This document shows positions 33,600-45,900 of a DNA stretch of 64,000 bases, piece by piece (position 1 is the stretch's first letter; each line of letters opens with the position of its first letter). Under the pieces are notes generated by a model. It did no database searches, was not told where the DNA came from, and worked only from the letters and a program-made list of their open reading frames with translations. Location of the stretch: assembly GCA_014058105.1 (NCBI GenBank), contig JACGCM010001710.1, positions 558,001 to 622,000 of the forward strand. Reading direction: 5' to 3'. The translations under genes were made by a program, and so were the position numbers. Origin of the DNA: Kingdonia uniflora. Lineage: Eukaryota > Streptophyta > Magnoliopsida > Ranunculales > Circaeasteraceae.

Positions 33600-34115
33600 G
33601 TGTTATGCTATAGTACTGCCACGTGTCATCACCCTGTGAATATACATGGTGGCTGCTGGCTGTGACATGTGTCATATACTGGCTATGCCACATGTTAATT
33701 AAGATACTGTGGTGCCACAACACGTGATTGGTTCTCTTCAGTGTTGCCTTATGTATGGGGTTCACATTTCACGTGGCCCTGTCAGGTCAGCATGTGGATC
33801 CATATGTCACGTGTCCCTGCCACGTCAGCATGTAGAGTTTATATGCCATGTAGCCTTGCCACGTCAGCATGTAGGATCCACACGCCACGTGGCTCTGTCA
33901 CGTTAGCACGTGTCCGTGTTATGTCGGCATATACCACGTGTCCCTGCCACGTCAACATGTGGGGTCCACATGCGACACGTCATCTACCATGTGGCCTTGC
34001 CACATCAACATGACTTGTCAACGTGTGGGTTCCACATGCCACGTGTTGACAGTGAACCCTGCCACATCAGCACAGTGGGTCCAACTCCCTGTCACATCAC
34101 CATATTTGGATATGA
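33600..34115. repeat. CACGTG-rich imperfect tandem array
   Basis: Repeated phrases of the form GCCACGTCAGCATGTGG and TCCACATGCCACGTG recur about every 50-60 bp. Eight CACGTG hexamers (G-box core) were counted by eye between 33619 and 34045, plus many ACGT cores. Open stretches across it are repeat artefacts. Confidence 0.75.
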
Positions 34116-34860
34116 TCTAATTTTGGGTCGCTTAGGCCTGATTTTCAAAAATTGGATATGGAACAAGTTTAAGAACCCTTGGTGACGTCGGCAATTAAAA
34201 TAAAAATAATTAAAAACCCTAAAGGGTGATGTCACCATGACCTAATCCGCTGTCAAATTTTGGTTTTTTTGGTCGTGAACTGCTTATGTTTAACGCCAAT
34301 TTTTTGCTGACAAGGACATCTCCCGATAGGGCATAATATATCACTGTGATCGTCATAGAGTAGGCTTCGTAATAAATATATGAACTCCTTAATCTAATCG
34401 CTAAAACGGTCCTATTTTTGTTTGAAAACAATCCTTCGTGAGGGTAAAAAAGAGCCAAAGAAATAGTTTTTTATTCGCTAAAAAAATACGGTATTAACGC
34501 ATATAATAAGATTGAAGTATCTTATACATGAGATAAAAAAACGAATCTATAAAGAAAATTACCTCATCGTCAAAACCCCCCCCCCTCGAAAAACGTGTTT
34601 GGATACCATGCTAATCTACTAAGTAATCATACACATACACATACAGATAGAGATGAGAGAAAATAAAGAGCTTGATATTGATATTAACTATGAGGTTTGT
34701 TGTAGTTTACAATATTGAACCCTTATTGGGATATATATAACTTTATGTAAACTCTCTTCATAAGCCCTAGTTATATGGGCATATTAGAAGTCTAGTAGAG
34801 ACACCCCAACCCAATTGGGTTCTCTCTTTTGGGTCGGACCCAACTCCTAACATCTGCAAG
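34116..34860. other. Intergenic stretch, nothing firm
   Basis: No gene was recognised. A second poly-C run lies near 34577-34587 and a CACATACACATACAGATAGAG microsatellite-like patch near 34632. Confidence 0.5.
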
Positions 34861-35010
34861 TAGGGCTGGCCCTGAGGTTCAGGAGGCCCTAGGCGAGGTC
34901 CGAAAATGGGTACTCAAGATAATTCAACTAAGACCCTTTTTTATATAGTACTTAACCATTTGGAGGCCCTAGACGGCCGTCTCTCGAGTCTATAGCCAGG
35001 GTCGGCCCTG
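34861..35010. mobile_element. Short hAT-type MITE
   Basis: A 150-bp element has ends TAGGGCTGGCCCTG and, inverted, CAGGGCCGACCCTG. The flanking octamers TCTGCAAG (34853-34860) and CCTGTAAG (35011-35018) agree at 6 of 8 positions. Confidence 0.65.
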
Positions 35011-35018
35011 CCTGTAAG

Positions 35019-35816
35019 TTTTTTGAAACTAACTTAGTATGATGCTGCATAATCTACCGTCCAACACTATAGGGAGCTCTCAGAATATCATCAATAATTA
35101 CGATAAAATCAGCAAAGGTAACTCTTGGAATGTTGGATCCCGATGCGATCAAACAAATGTAGGGACTATTTAATTGAAAGACATTGTTGAAATCGAAAGA
35201 CATCACAAATTTATGTTTGTTTATTTGTGTCTCTTCCTTATTTTCTTCTTTATCTCTCCCCCATCTCTTTTTCTCTCTTCTCCTCATCTCATCCATTTCT
35301 AATCTCTTCTTCTTCCTCGTTAATCTCATTCTCTCTTCTCAATTCTGGTTCTTCTTCGTCATTCCTCTCTATAATAAAACTCTAGCAAATAGCTCCTAGC
35401 ACGAAACTCCATTTTGACACAACTTAATGCCAACTTCAATGCCGCTCCCCCAGTATGGGTTGAAAGCGTGACCCAATTTTTTTAAATTAAAATCCGAATC
35501 TCAACGACCAACAATAAAAGTCGTCATTCAACATTTACGCGTCCCTTACGTGTGACATACGTCCGTATATTATTATTACACGACTACGACCTTTTATTTT
35601 GTATCACTACTAATACCCCCTCTTTTTGTCGACCATGAGTAGTGGATCTGCACTCGAAAATCGCGTAACGGGACCCACACCCTCTCATAACTTTGTAGTA
35701 CTAGTATTTCTATCGACAACACTTTCTCTCTTCCTCTCTCTCGCTCTCTCTTTCCCCCTCAAACACTCGATCGTTTCGGATCGCAATTCAAGTGTTTTCA
35801 TTACTAATCTCTACTC
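35019..35816 (+). promoter_or_regulatory. Upstream region and 5' leader of the first PLD-alpha gene
   Basis: No gene other than the following one. A pyrimidine-rich block at 35225-35370 and another at 35720-35765 near the likely leader are seen. An AT-rich TATATTATTATT at about 35566 could be the TATA region. The leader ends at the donor of a 5' UTR intron (GT at 35817). Confidence 0.4.
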
Positions 35817-35911
35817 GTAAGTCCAAGATCGGATCTCATCTCATCATTCTCTCTTGTTTGATATCTTTTTATACCGTTTTTGGTACTAATTTGGATGAGT
35901 TTGATTGATAG
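35817..35911 (+). other. 5' UTR intron of the first PLD-alpha gene
   Basis: GTAAGT at 35817 and TTGATAG ending at 35911 make a 95-bp intron that finishes seven bases before the ATG. An intron in this leader position is known in plant PLD-alpha genes. Confidence 0.6.
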
Positions 35912-35918
35912 GTCGGAA

Positions 35919-38900
35919 ATGGCGATGATTTTGCTTCATGGTACACTCCATGTGACGATCTTTGAAGCTGATTCGGTAGCTCATCCTTCAAGATCTACTG
36001 GGGGTGGACCAAAGTTCTTCAGGAAGGTAATCATTTTTATGTTGATGTTGTAATGTTTGGTGTGGTTTTGATTTTATTTGATTGAATGTGGAGATGGGGT
36101 AGTTGTTTTTAGAGGTTTGGAGTGAGATCTGAGTACCCATTTAGTTTAATTATCTAGAGTGAGTGTAATTTGAATTTTTATGTTGTAATATTTGGTGTTA
36201 TTTTGATTTTGTTTGATTGAATGTGGAGATGGGGTTGTTGTTTTTAGAGGTTTGAAGTGAGATCTGGGTACCCATTTAGTTGAATTATGGAATTATGTTG
36301 AGTGATTGTGGTTTAATTTTTTTTTTAAATTATTATTGTGAGTTGACTATTTGTAAGCCCATTTAATAGATCTTACTTTATGTAAACTTTTATCAAGTTG
36401 GTAATTTTTTTTATGCTTTTGACTATTACTAGAAGTGGAGAAAATAAACTGTAATTTTTGGAGGTGTGGAGCATGATCTTCTTTAGATCTATGTACATTC
36501 TTAGTTATAGTAGTTATTTATCTTCACTAGTCTAAGTAGAATCTTATGTAATGAAAAGAATAAGTTCAATGAAGGGGATCCCTGTGCTTAACGAGATACG
36601 GAGACACGGTCTTCTTGACATGCACTTTCTTTATTAAAACAAACAAATTTTGGCAAAAACAATGGCTTTTCAATAGCACGTAATGGAGATTTGAACTGTT
36701 TATCCATCAAAAATTTTAGGTAAAATGTATACTAGGATAATCATTAGTGTAACTTATGTTTTAGCTGTCCTTCCATACCTGACTTTACCTCAAAATAGAA
36801 AATCAGAAACTAAAATTATTAACACAACAAGAATGAAAACCAATAGAAATCATTGGCATTAGTAATACAAGGTTGCAAAGCAAACAATCCCCAACCATTT
36901 ATAGATTTATTCAACACGTATTCATTGCTTTGTTCTAATTACTTTGCTCTCTTTGAAATTTATTTATTTGTGACTCACACTTGCAATTCTTCTTGTAGCT
37001 TGTGGAGAACATTGAAGAGACCGTTGGTATTGGCAAAGGGGCTACAAGGCTCTATGTGACAGTCGATGTAGAAAAGGCTAGAGTTGGTCGGACCAGACTA
37101 ATTGATAATGAACCTGTTAATCCCCGGTGGTACGAGTCTTTCCATGTATACTGTGCTCATATGGCTTCTAATATCATCTTTACTGTTAAAGATGATGATC
37201 CCATCGGGGCAACCTTAATAGGGAGAGCTTACGTTCCTGTTCAAGAAATCCTAGATGGAGAAGAAGTGGATAGATGGCTTGAGATCTTGGACGAGGAACG
37301 CAATCCTGTAAAAGGAGGTGCTAAGATCCATGTGCAGCTTCAATTTTTTGATGTTACTCGTGACCGTAATTGGGCCCGTGGAGTCAAAAGTGCTAAATTC
37401 CCAGGAGTTCCTTATACATTTTTCACACAGAGGCAGGGATGCAGAGTTTCTCTGTACCAAGACGCACATGTTCCAGATAACTTTGTCCCCAAAATCCCTC
37501 TAGCTGGAGGCAAGTACTATGAGCCGCATAGATGTTGGGAGGATGTTTTTGATGCTATCACCAATGCTAGGCACTTTATTTACATAACAGGGTGGTCTGT
37601 GTACACCGAGATCTCCTTGGTAAGGGACTCCAGAAGGCCAAAAGCCGGAGGAGAGGTTATGCTTGGGGATCTCCTGAAAAAGAAAGCAAGCGAAGGTGTC
37701 AGGGTTCTTATGCTTGTTTGGGATGATAGAACCTCCGTGGGTCTACTGAAGAGGGATGGTTTAATGGCCACCCATGATGAAGAAACCTCAAATTATTTCG
37801 AAAATACTGATGTTAACTGCGTTTTGTGCCCTAGAAACCCGGATGATGGAGGAAGCATAGTTCAGGACTTACAGATCTCTACCATGTTCACTCACCACCA
37901 GAAGATTGTGGTAGTAGATTCGGAGATGCCCGGCGAAGGATCTCAACAAAGGAGAATTGTGAGTTTTGTTGGGGGTCTTGATCTTTGTGATGGGAGGTAT
38001 GATACACCGTTTCACTCGCTTTTCAGGACATTGGACACTGCACACCACAATGATTTCCATCAGCCTAATTTCGCTGATGGTTCTATCACTAAAGGTGGTC
38101 CACGAGAGCCGTGGCATGACATTCACTGCAAGCTTGAAGGACCCATTGCATGGGATGTCTTGTACAACTTCGAGCAGAGGTGGAGGAAGCAAGGTGGGAA
38201 GGACCTGCTTATTCAGCTAAGAGAGCTTGCTGACATCATCATTCCTCCCTCGCCTGTTATGTTTCCAGAAGACCCTGAATCGTGGAGTGTTCAGTTATTC
38301 CGATCAATTGATGGTGGGGCCGCTTTTGGCTTCCCCGAGACTCCAGAAGATGCGGCTAGAGCAGGGCTTGTTAGTGGGAAGGATAACATTATTGACCGGA
38401 GTATTCAAGATGCTTATATAAATGCCATCCGACGGGCGAAAGATTTCATTTACATCGAGAACCAGTACTTCCTTGGAAGCTCGTTTGGTTGGAAACCAGA
38501 TGGCATTAAGGTTGAGGATATAGGTGCATTGCACTTAATTCCAAAGGAACTCTCACTTAAAATTGTTAGTAAGATTGAAGCCGGGGAAAGGTTCACCGTC
38601 TATGTTGTTGTACCTATGTGGCCAGAGGGGATTCCAGAGAGTGCCTCGGTTCAGGCAATACTAGATTGGCAGAAGAGGACAATGGAAATGATGTACACTG
38701 ATATCTCTGAGGCTCTCCAGTCAAAGGGGATTGAGGCGAACCCTAAGGATTACTTGACGTTCTTTTGCCTTGGCAACAGAGAAGTGAAGAAGAGCGGAGA
38801 ATATGAACCTACGGAGAAACCGGAACCTGATACAGATTATAGCAGAGCTCAGGAAGCCCGGCGTTTCATGATCTACGTTCATGCAAAGATGATGATAGGT

Positions 38901-40051
38901 ATGTCAAGTTTTTCAAGTTTACACAGTTTAAATTTGCTCTATAATCTCTTAAATGGAAAGTAAATGAGGCTTTGCATTGGGGCTGTACAATCTCAAAAAG
39001 GTCCCAAATGCTAAGTTTTCTCATTTTAAATTTTTTCATCTTGAATCCGAGTGGTTTCTGAGAGCTAAACTGGATCCTATTTAGATTCGTGTCCACTTCT
39101 GTTTATAGATAAATCAGAAAGTTGCAACTTTTTGACCGTGCTTGTATGTCATGTTTTAGTTTTTAAAGTGGACGTGAACACTAATGCTTTCGCCATAAAC
39201 GATCTATTTATTTGACCTGTTTTTACCAATGGGAAGATATCACCACGACATTGTGCAATACCTAAAAAGTTATGTAATTTAATATTCAAGGCAAGTCTCC
39301 ATGGGAGAACACTCTAGATTCCCCATTCACAGCTTAGTTTCTAGTCAACATGAAACCTAGAAACTAAGAAAGTCTGTTTTGTTTGAAAGAGCTTCTTAAA
39401 GTTTGAAAACATATCAATTTCATGATGGTATTATGGCTAAAATTTAGAGACCGACTGACCATATTAAAGCTAATGGTGTAGCAAAACAGTATTTTGCAAC
39501 AACGATTTTGTTGTTGTTGTTGCATATTTACTGGTTTGTCTAAAGTGAGCTGGAAATATCACTTTCCTTCTTTGATTCCGAGAGTAAATGATATTATTTA
39601 TTTTTCTTTTGCAGTTGACGATGAGTACATAATCATTGGATCCGCTAACATCAACCAGAGGTCCATGGACGGTGCTAGGGATTCTGAAATCGCCATGGGT
39701 GCCTACCAACCCCATCACATAGGTAACAGACAAGAACTAGCCAGGGGGCAGATCCACGGTTTCCGAATGGCATTGTGGTACGAACATCTAGGCATGCTTG
39801 ACGATACCTTCCTCCTTCCGCAGAGTGAGGAATGCATACAGAAGGTGAACAAAATTGCGGAAAAATACTGGGGCTTGTTCTCGAGTGAGACTCTGGAACA
39901 TGATTTGCCTGGTCACCTTCTCAGTTATCCCATTGGAGTAACATCTGAAGGCGTCGTTACTGAGTTGCCAGGGACCGAGTTCTTCCCTGATACCAAAGCT
40001 CGTGTGCTTGGAGCTAAAGCTGACTATCTTCCTCCAATTCTCACTACTTAA
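35919..40051 (+). CDS. PLDalpha: Phospholipase D alpha, first tandem copy
   Basis: Exons 35919-36026, 36999-38898 and 39615-40051 join to 814 codons (family about 810); all introns are GT-AG. The enzyme hydrolyses phosphatidylcholine and -ethanolamine to phosphatidic acid at membranes and acts in Ca2+-dependent stress and hormone signalling (family knowledge). An N-terminal C2 domain (about residues 1-150, starting [13 protein letters not shown]) contains [13 protein letters not shown]. Two HKD motifs are intact: H336-Q-K-I-V-V-V-D343, and H664-A-K-M-M-I-V-D671, which is split by intron 2 within Val670. [13 protein letters not shown] and the ERF triplet, which corresponds to a G-alpha-contact motif in Arabidopsis PLDalpha1, are present. 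The start is the first ATG after the leader intron; Met3 is a second in-frame ATG. No stop or frame break was seen. The second copy begins 2.8 kb downstream on the same strand. Confidence 0.95.
36045..36297. repeat. 135-bp tandem duplication in PLD intron 1
   Basis: Two copies with period 135 bp (starts 36045 and 36180, ATGTTGTAAT) lie within the 972-bp first coding intron. They share the TTGATTGAATGTGGAGATGG stretch. Confidence 0.8.
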
Positions 40052-40560
40052 TAACTGGGTACAGTTTCTCATTTACAGTAATAAACACTCAATCCCCGCC
40101 TTTTACCTTTGTTTACTAGCAATAAATCAGTTCTGTTTCGGTAGTTTCGCGATGCTCACGTCAGAATGGTATGATGTTTTTGATTCTGATATATGTTGCA
40201 GCATATATATGTTTTGTTTGTAATGCCATATTGTAAATCCAAACCAGCTTTAGTGCTGTCACTATTCCACACTTTGTTTTGGTTGCCTTGTGGTTGAAAT
40301 AGACTTCTGTTTTGTGTTTATATTTTGTATTACTGTTGATAATTAGTGATTGTAGAGTTATATAGTATAGGCCTATGCTTTTAAGCCTAATATATTTACA
40401 GTCACCGCTCTCGATTTTGAAGTTTAAGTCTGTTGAATATGAACTATTTTTATTAGATCTATGTTAAAAAGAAAATGCTCATATTTATCTCATATCTATC
40501 CTTTTCAACTGTTGGCACTGCACTTCCCCGTTGTCATTATTGCTGCCGCCTCTCCACATT
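40052..40560 (+). other. 3' UTR of the first PLD-alpha gene and spacer
   Basis: AATAAA-like signals occur at about 40079-40085 and 40119-40124 after the stop. The remainder is AT-rich with no gene. Confidence 0.5.
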
Positions 40561-41047
40561 GTTAGAGCTCTAACTAGGGCTTTCAATGAACTGGATCGGG
40601 TTAGGATCTTGGTTGATCTTGATTCAATCTGTTAAGAAAAATAGAGATCCTAACCCGATTTGTGATCCTAAAGGATCACTAATTACGTGATCTTTGTTCC
40701 GACCCAATCCACTCCGTTGTGCTTAAATATTTTGCAAATTTTCTATCCTTGCAATTTTAAGTTCTATAAATTAACGACTGAGCATAGATTTAAAAACAAT
40801 AGACATTTAAAATCATACCTATAAACCAAGACTTAATATACATAACTAATAGATATATACATTTGCTAACGAATCAGATTTTTAAAGGATCGGGTCATAG
40901 TGAATCCTAACCCGACCCGTTTGGTAAATGATCGAATCATTAACGGATCGGGTCGTAGATGATCAATTTTTTTTTCCGATCGTGATCTTTTGTTAACGGA
41001 TCGGATATAGGGTCAAATCCAACCCATTCACTGCCCTTAGTTAGAGC
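40561..41047. mobile_element. hAT-type MITE between the PLD genes
   Basis: The element starts TAGGGCTTTCAATGAACTGG at 40575 and ends ACTGCCCTTA at 41039, with GGATCGGG/CCCGATCC-rich arms. GTTAGAGC occurs at 40561-40568 and again at 41040-41047. The left flank is itself the palindrome GTTAGAGCTCTAAC, so the exact left boundary is uncertain. Confidence 0.55.
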
Positions 41048-41349
41048 ATCTCCTAGAGTACCTCACTCACTTGATTTTTGAGGCGCTACGTAGCATTTTT
41101 GCAATCCAACAGTACCTCACTCATCTGGGTTTCATCATGAAAAAGCGAGGTTGAACCTAGTTGGATTTTGGTTTTTTTTTTACCCAACTAAGTGAGGTAA
41201 TTTAGGAGATACTCTTCACACCTCCGTTATTGTGATTGTCACATATTTTTTTTCTTTTCAAATGAATTATTTTTCACAAACCTTCGACTGAAATTGCTTA
41301 GTAAAAAAATTATGAATTTTTCCAAAATTTGCCGAATATGTGATATATA

Positions 41350-42487
41350 TAGGGCTGATCACCGAAACCCGAAAACCCGAGAACTCGAACCGGCCGGTTC
41401 GGTCCGGGTTAGGGATCTATTGGTTCGGTTTCGGGTCTGTTTTTTTAAACCCGAATACAATCGGGCCGGGTTCGGTTTTGGATATATTAACCCGGCTAAA
41501 CCCCGAACCGAACCGATGATATATTCGTAAATTTGTCTTTAGGTTTTTAACCTTAACCTTATGTCATGACCCATATCAACTTTCTCTCTCTACCTCCTCA
41601 TAACCTCTAAACCTCACAACCCATATCTCGAGAGATTTTAAAGTCGACTTGCTTCTTCTTCTTTCTTCATATCAACTTTCTCTCTAACCTTATAAGTCAT
41701 CTTCAACAATGATCTCTCTCTTCGGTGATGTTTGGTGATGATGATGTTCAGTGATATTTGGTGATGGTGATGTATATTATGATGATGATGTTGTATATTA
41801 TGATGTTGGGTGATGTTCATGATGATGATGATGTTCAGTGATCTCTCTTCTTATCTTCAAAGTGGTCTTCAACAATGGCTCTTGTTGGTTTGCTTCAAAG
41901 GGTTCTCTTTAAGGGGTTAAGCTGGATCTACTTCCACTTTTCATGCTACATTTTCTTCTAAGCTTTGGCATTTGATAAATTCTTGTACTTTAGCGTTTCA
42001 CTGTTGGAATAGTTTGTCTATGATTTAAAAACTTGCAGTTACATTACATTGAGCTTTTAGCCCACATTGAAGATCAGCTAAGTGATGAGTTCTCATAGTT
42101 ACAGCTGATGGGCTTGTGTGTGCTAACGTGGATGCTAAAGAGTTGCAGTTCTTTGACTTCTTTCACATAGTTGCTTCACTTTCATGATGGGCTTGTGTCA
42201 CGATGGGTTTTGTATATTTACAGTTGATGGGCTTGTGTTCTTTCACATAGTTGCTTTAGCATTAGATGATGATGTTGCTTCACGTAGTTGTATTCTTTAT
42301 TTGAAGTATTAGGTGATGATGTTCGGTTTCGATTGAATCTGAAAAAACCAAAACCCAAAAAAGATTTGAAAACCAAAAAAATAAACAAAGCTGAGTTCAG
42401 AACCCGGCCCGACCCGATTAATTCGGTTCGGTTCCGGTTCGGGTTCAAATGTGGCTTAACCCGGCCCAACCCGACCCGTAAACAGCC

Positions 42488-42490
<3 letters not shown>
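41350..42490. mobile_element. hAT-type non-autonomous element upstream of the second PLD gene
   Basis: A 1.14-kb segment has ends TAGGGCTGATCACC and (inverted) AGGGCTGTTTACGGG, followed inside by GGTTCGGTTCGG-type arms at both sides. The flanking octamers GATATATA and TCTATATA agree at 6 of 8. The interior contains a GATGAT-rich stretch (41700-41840). No transposase. Confidence 0.6.

Positions 42491-42523
<33 letters not shown>
42491..42523. repeat. TA microsatellite
   Basis: (TA)n abuts the right end of the hAT-type element, about 356 bp before the PLD start codon. Confidence 0.9.
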
Positions 42524-42530
<7 letters not shown>

Positions 42531-42759
42531 AAACTCATAAAAGAAACCCAAACTTTGGTTATGTTCCTCCAGTCAGTCATGGTCATAACGACCGATATTT
42601 TAACCGCGAAAATCAAATGTTTACCAAAATCAAGTCTCCCTCTCTCCTAGATTCCAAAACCTCTTGCAATTCTCTGAAGCAAAACAAAGCAAACATTGAA
42701 TCAGATCCTCTTCTCAAACCCTAGAGTTTAGGTTCCAATCTCATTCTCTCACTCCAAAG

Positions 42760-42990
42760 ATGTCTTTCTTTTTGGATTTCTCCAACCCAGATTCTCCATT
42801 CCTCAATTTCCTCTATAAGAACCAACAAACACAGCATCATTTCCCCAAATTCAAGTTTTCCAATAAAAGAGAAACATCATGGCAAGTTTTTTGCTTCACG
42901 GGACAATTCAGGCGACAATATTTGAAGCGGTTTCGGTATTGTGCCCCGATAGAACTACTGGGGAAGCGCCTAATTGCTTTCAGAAGGTAA
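42760..42990 (+). promoter_or_regulatory. Possible upstream ORF overlapping the second PLD start
   Basis: The ATG at 42760 opens a 76-codon frame that passes over the PLD ATG (42879) in another frame and stops at 42988-42990, inside intron 1 sequence. If the leader is unspliced, ribosomes would meet this ATG first. A spliced leader, as in the first copy, would remove it. No conserved peptide was recognised. Confidence 0.35.
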
Positions 42991-45900
42991 TGCTCTAACT
43001 TTTAATTTTAATATATTTATTGTCTTAGAAGTTTAGTATCAATTTATCTCATACTTCGTATCAAGAGCTCAAAAGGGGTGCAAATTGGAAAAATTATAAA
43101 TCCAAATCACCGGTCAATCATTCCCCGTATGAAAATGTTTATAAGAAATGTGGTAGAAGTAGGGCTGTCAATGGATCGGATTCGGATCGGATCTGCTACA
43201 ATTCGAATCCGACCCAAAACTTTTGAAGTAACATCTACATCCAATCCTATCCGAAGCTTTTATGAGTAAATCCAACTCCGATCCAGTCCAAAATATAGGT
43301 TCGGGGATCCGAATTTGAAATCCAATCTGACCATAATTTTATTTTATGACTAAAAATGTTGATATAAAGGCTGAAACTTAGGCCATGTTTGTTTTTATTT
43401 TTTTGGGTGAGAAGAGGTGAGAATAGCATAAAAGATTGAGGTTAGAAGCTGTGAGGTTAGAAGATTGAAAAAAATTTGCGTGCGTTTGGCTGAATGCTAG
43501 GAGTTCTACTTAAAATCTTGACTTCGAACTTCAACATCTCACTAGTCCGTTTGACTGAAAAATATAATTTGACCACAAATTAGAAGTTTCTCCACAAAAA
43601 CACCAAAAACATATGTAAACCACATTTTTCTCTCTAATTCTTAAATACACAAATTACCAAATATATAAGAAAACATGGTTCATAGTCATACAAGAAAATA
43701 CCAGTCGATCATCACTTCTAAAATAAAAATACTCACTTACCTACCATACAACACACCACTCCAACATAAGCTAAAACAAGAGAGAAAATCTAGCCATGCA
43801 CATCCCTTACAGCCATCCCACCTAGATCCTCTACATCTTCAGCTTCCTCGACCTCAACAACTGGTGGAGCCTTTTCCTCCTCTAGAGCTACTCCCCCCCT
43901 GAACATTCCTCTCTTTCTCAACAAATGTAGCAAACAAAAGATCAACCTCTGCCATTGATTTAACTCTTCTATGAACAGCTCCTTGAAATCTTGAGACCTG
44001 GGGTTGTGTCTCCTCCCATGTCTCATATAGTCCGGGTACACGCCCCACAAAAAAACACAATACCTAGCCATCACACCTACAAAATAATAAATCATCAATA
44101 TGTCATAACACATAATAACTTGTTAATCTACATATACTATCAAATACATTAAAGACATAATATACCAAACAATAATACTAGTCATAACAATAGTGCAAAC
44201 CAAAATATAACTAAAAAAGAGACATACCAAACAAACTTATTAAAGTAATCTCACACCATAGTCATAACAAAAATTGCAATAAAAGAGTATAGTAAGCAAA
44301 TAAATAAAAATAGTACAAAGTAGATGACTCATGCAGGATGATAATGACCAGAGTTAACATACTCAAACTATATGTTTGCACACATGTTGTCCCTAAAATT
44401 GGTCCATGCTTCAGGCGGGAAACCAAAATATAACTAAAAAAGAGACATACCAAACAAACTTATTAAAGTAATCTCACACCATAGTCATAACAAAAATTGC
44501 AATAAAAGAGTATAGTAAGCAAATAAATAAAAATAGTACAAAGTAGATGACTCATGCAGGATGATAATGACCAGAGTTAACATACTCAAACTATATGTTT
44601 GCACACATGTTGTTCCTAAAATTGGTCCATGCTTCAGTTCCCCCTAATGCTCATATCTCTTCATGAGGCATTTCTCCATGTTCATCTTCCTCTACATTTG
44701 GATCTACCTCTATGATATGGTTGTGAATGATACAACATGCAACAATAACCTTGGTTTGAGTTTCAATATCATAATGGGGTTCTATGCGTAAACAGGCAAA
44801 ACGTCTCTTCATGACCCCAAACAGACGCTCAATGATGTTCCTTAACTGGGAGTGTTGAAAATTGTATAACTCTTGTGGAGTCTGAGGACTATTCCTCTCT
44901 CGATGTTCATTAAGGTGATAACGTACACCTCGATAGGGAACTAAAAAACCAGGAGCTTGGGGAAATTCAGCATCCCCCAAGTAGTAATGATCTGAAAAAT
45001 TAAATTGTGCACACAAAAATTATAAGTAAAATATTGGGGATGATATTATAAATACATTATCATTTACCTCTAGGCACTGTAAACGGATGCATGTCATCAT
45101 TAACTGCAGCTCTCAAGATCCTGCTGAACCTTCCCTTCTAGCAAATATCTAAGTTATTTTCATGTTAAAGGAACAAACAACAAGCACATTCTACTTTATA
45201 TCCCCCTTCCTAGTGCGATACCTAGGTTGATCTTCAAGGGGGACTGTTGTAGGGACGAATGTGCCATCCACTGCTCCAACACAATCCTAAAGAAAATAAA
45301 CCATGCCATCAAATATAAAAGCAATTACAAAAATGTTTTAAAATATTAACTTTAGAGTAAATATACCTTGAAGTAAGTATTGGCCCAAGCATGATGATTG
45401 TTTCCAGTGGCAAAAGACAAGTCAGGAGTTGCATGTTTGATTAAGTCTTTACCCAACCTTAAAACATACTTCAAAACAACATGAAAATACTTGGAAATTG
45501 TTTCCAATGACCTCATGGTCGAAGCTTGGGCATGCTTGAACCTAGTGTCATGACCTACAATCAATAAGAATATTGCCACATGTTCTTCAACAACTAAATG
45601 TTTGCTAGCTCCAAACCCTTCCCATCAGCCCATCACAAAAACTATAGAAGCAAGCCCTATTCATTCGCAACATATCATGGTAGATAATAATACTCTCGTC
45701 ATACAACGAACGTAAGTTTTCATTCCTGTGCTCCCTCCTATTGACAGAAGGTGCTCTATCATATTGGGTGGCCTCAACCAATAATAATACTAGGTTAACT
45801 GCAGTGGCTACAGCTGCAGCAACAACCTCTAATTCCATTATTTCATCATCATATTGATCCATCCTATTTACAATCCAAAACCTCTAAAATTAACGCAATT

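Noticed and set aside
33709..34185. Four overlapping open frames rich in Cys, His and Pro
   Set aside because: They are translations of the CACGTG tandem array in different frames; composition follows the repeat.
37251..38534. Antisense open stretches across the PLD exon
   Set aside because: Shadows of strong coding sequence on the + strand; no independent signal.
40561..40574. Palindrome GTTAGAGCTCTAAC as a protein-binding operator
   Set aside because: Better explained as the edge of a hAT-type insertion because GTTAGAGC recurs at the other edge.
42288..42650. Open stretch containing a YIYIYIYI run
   Set aside because: Translation of the (TA)n microsatellite and the hAT-type end.
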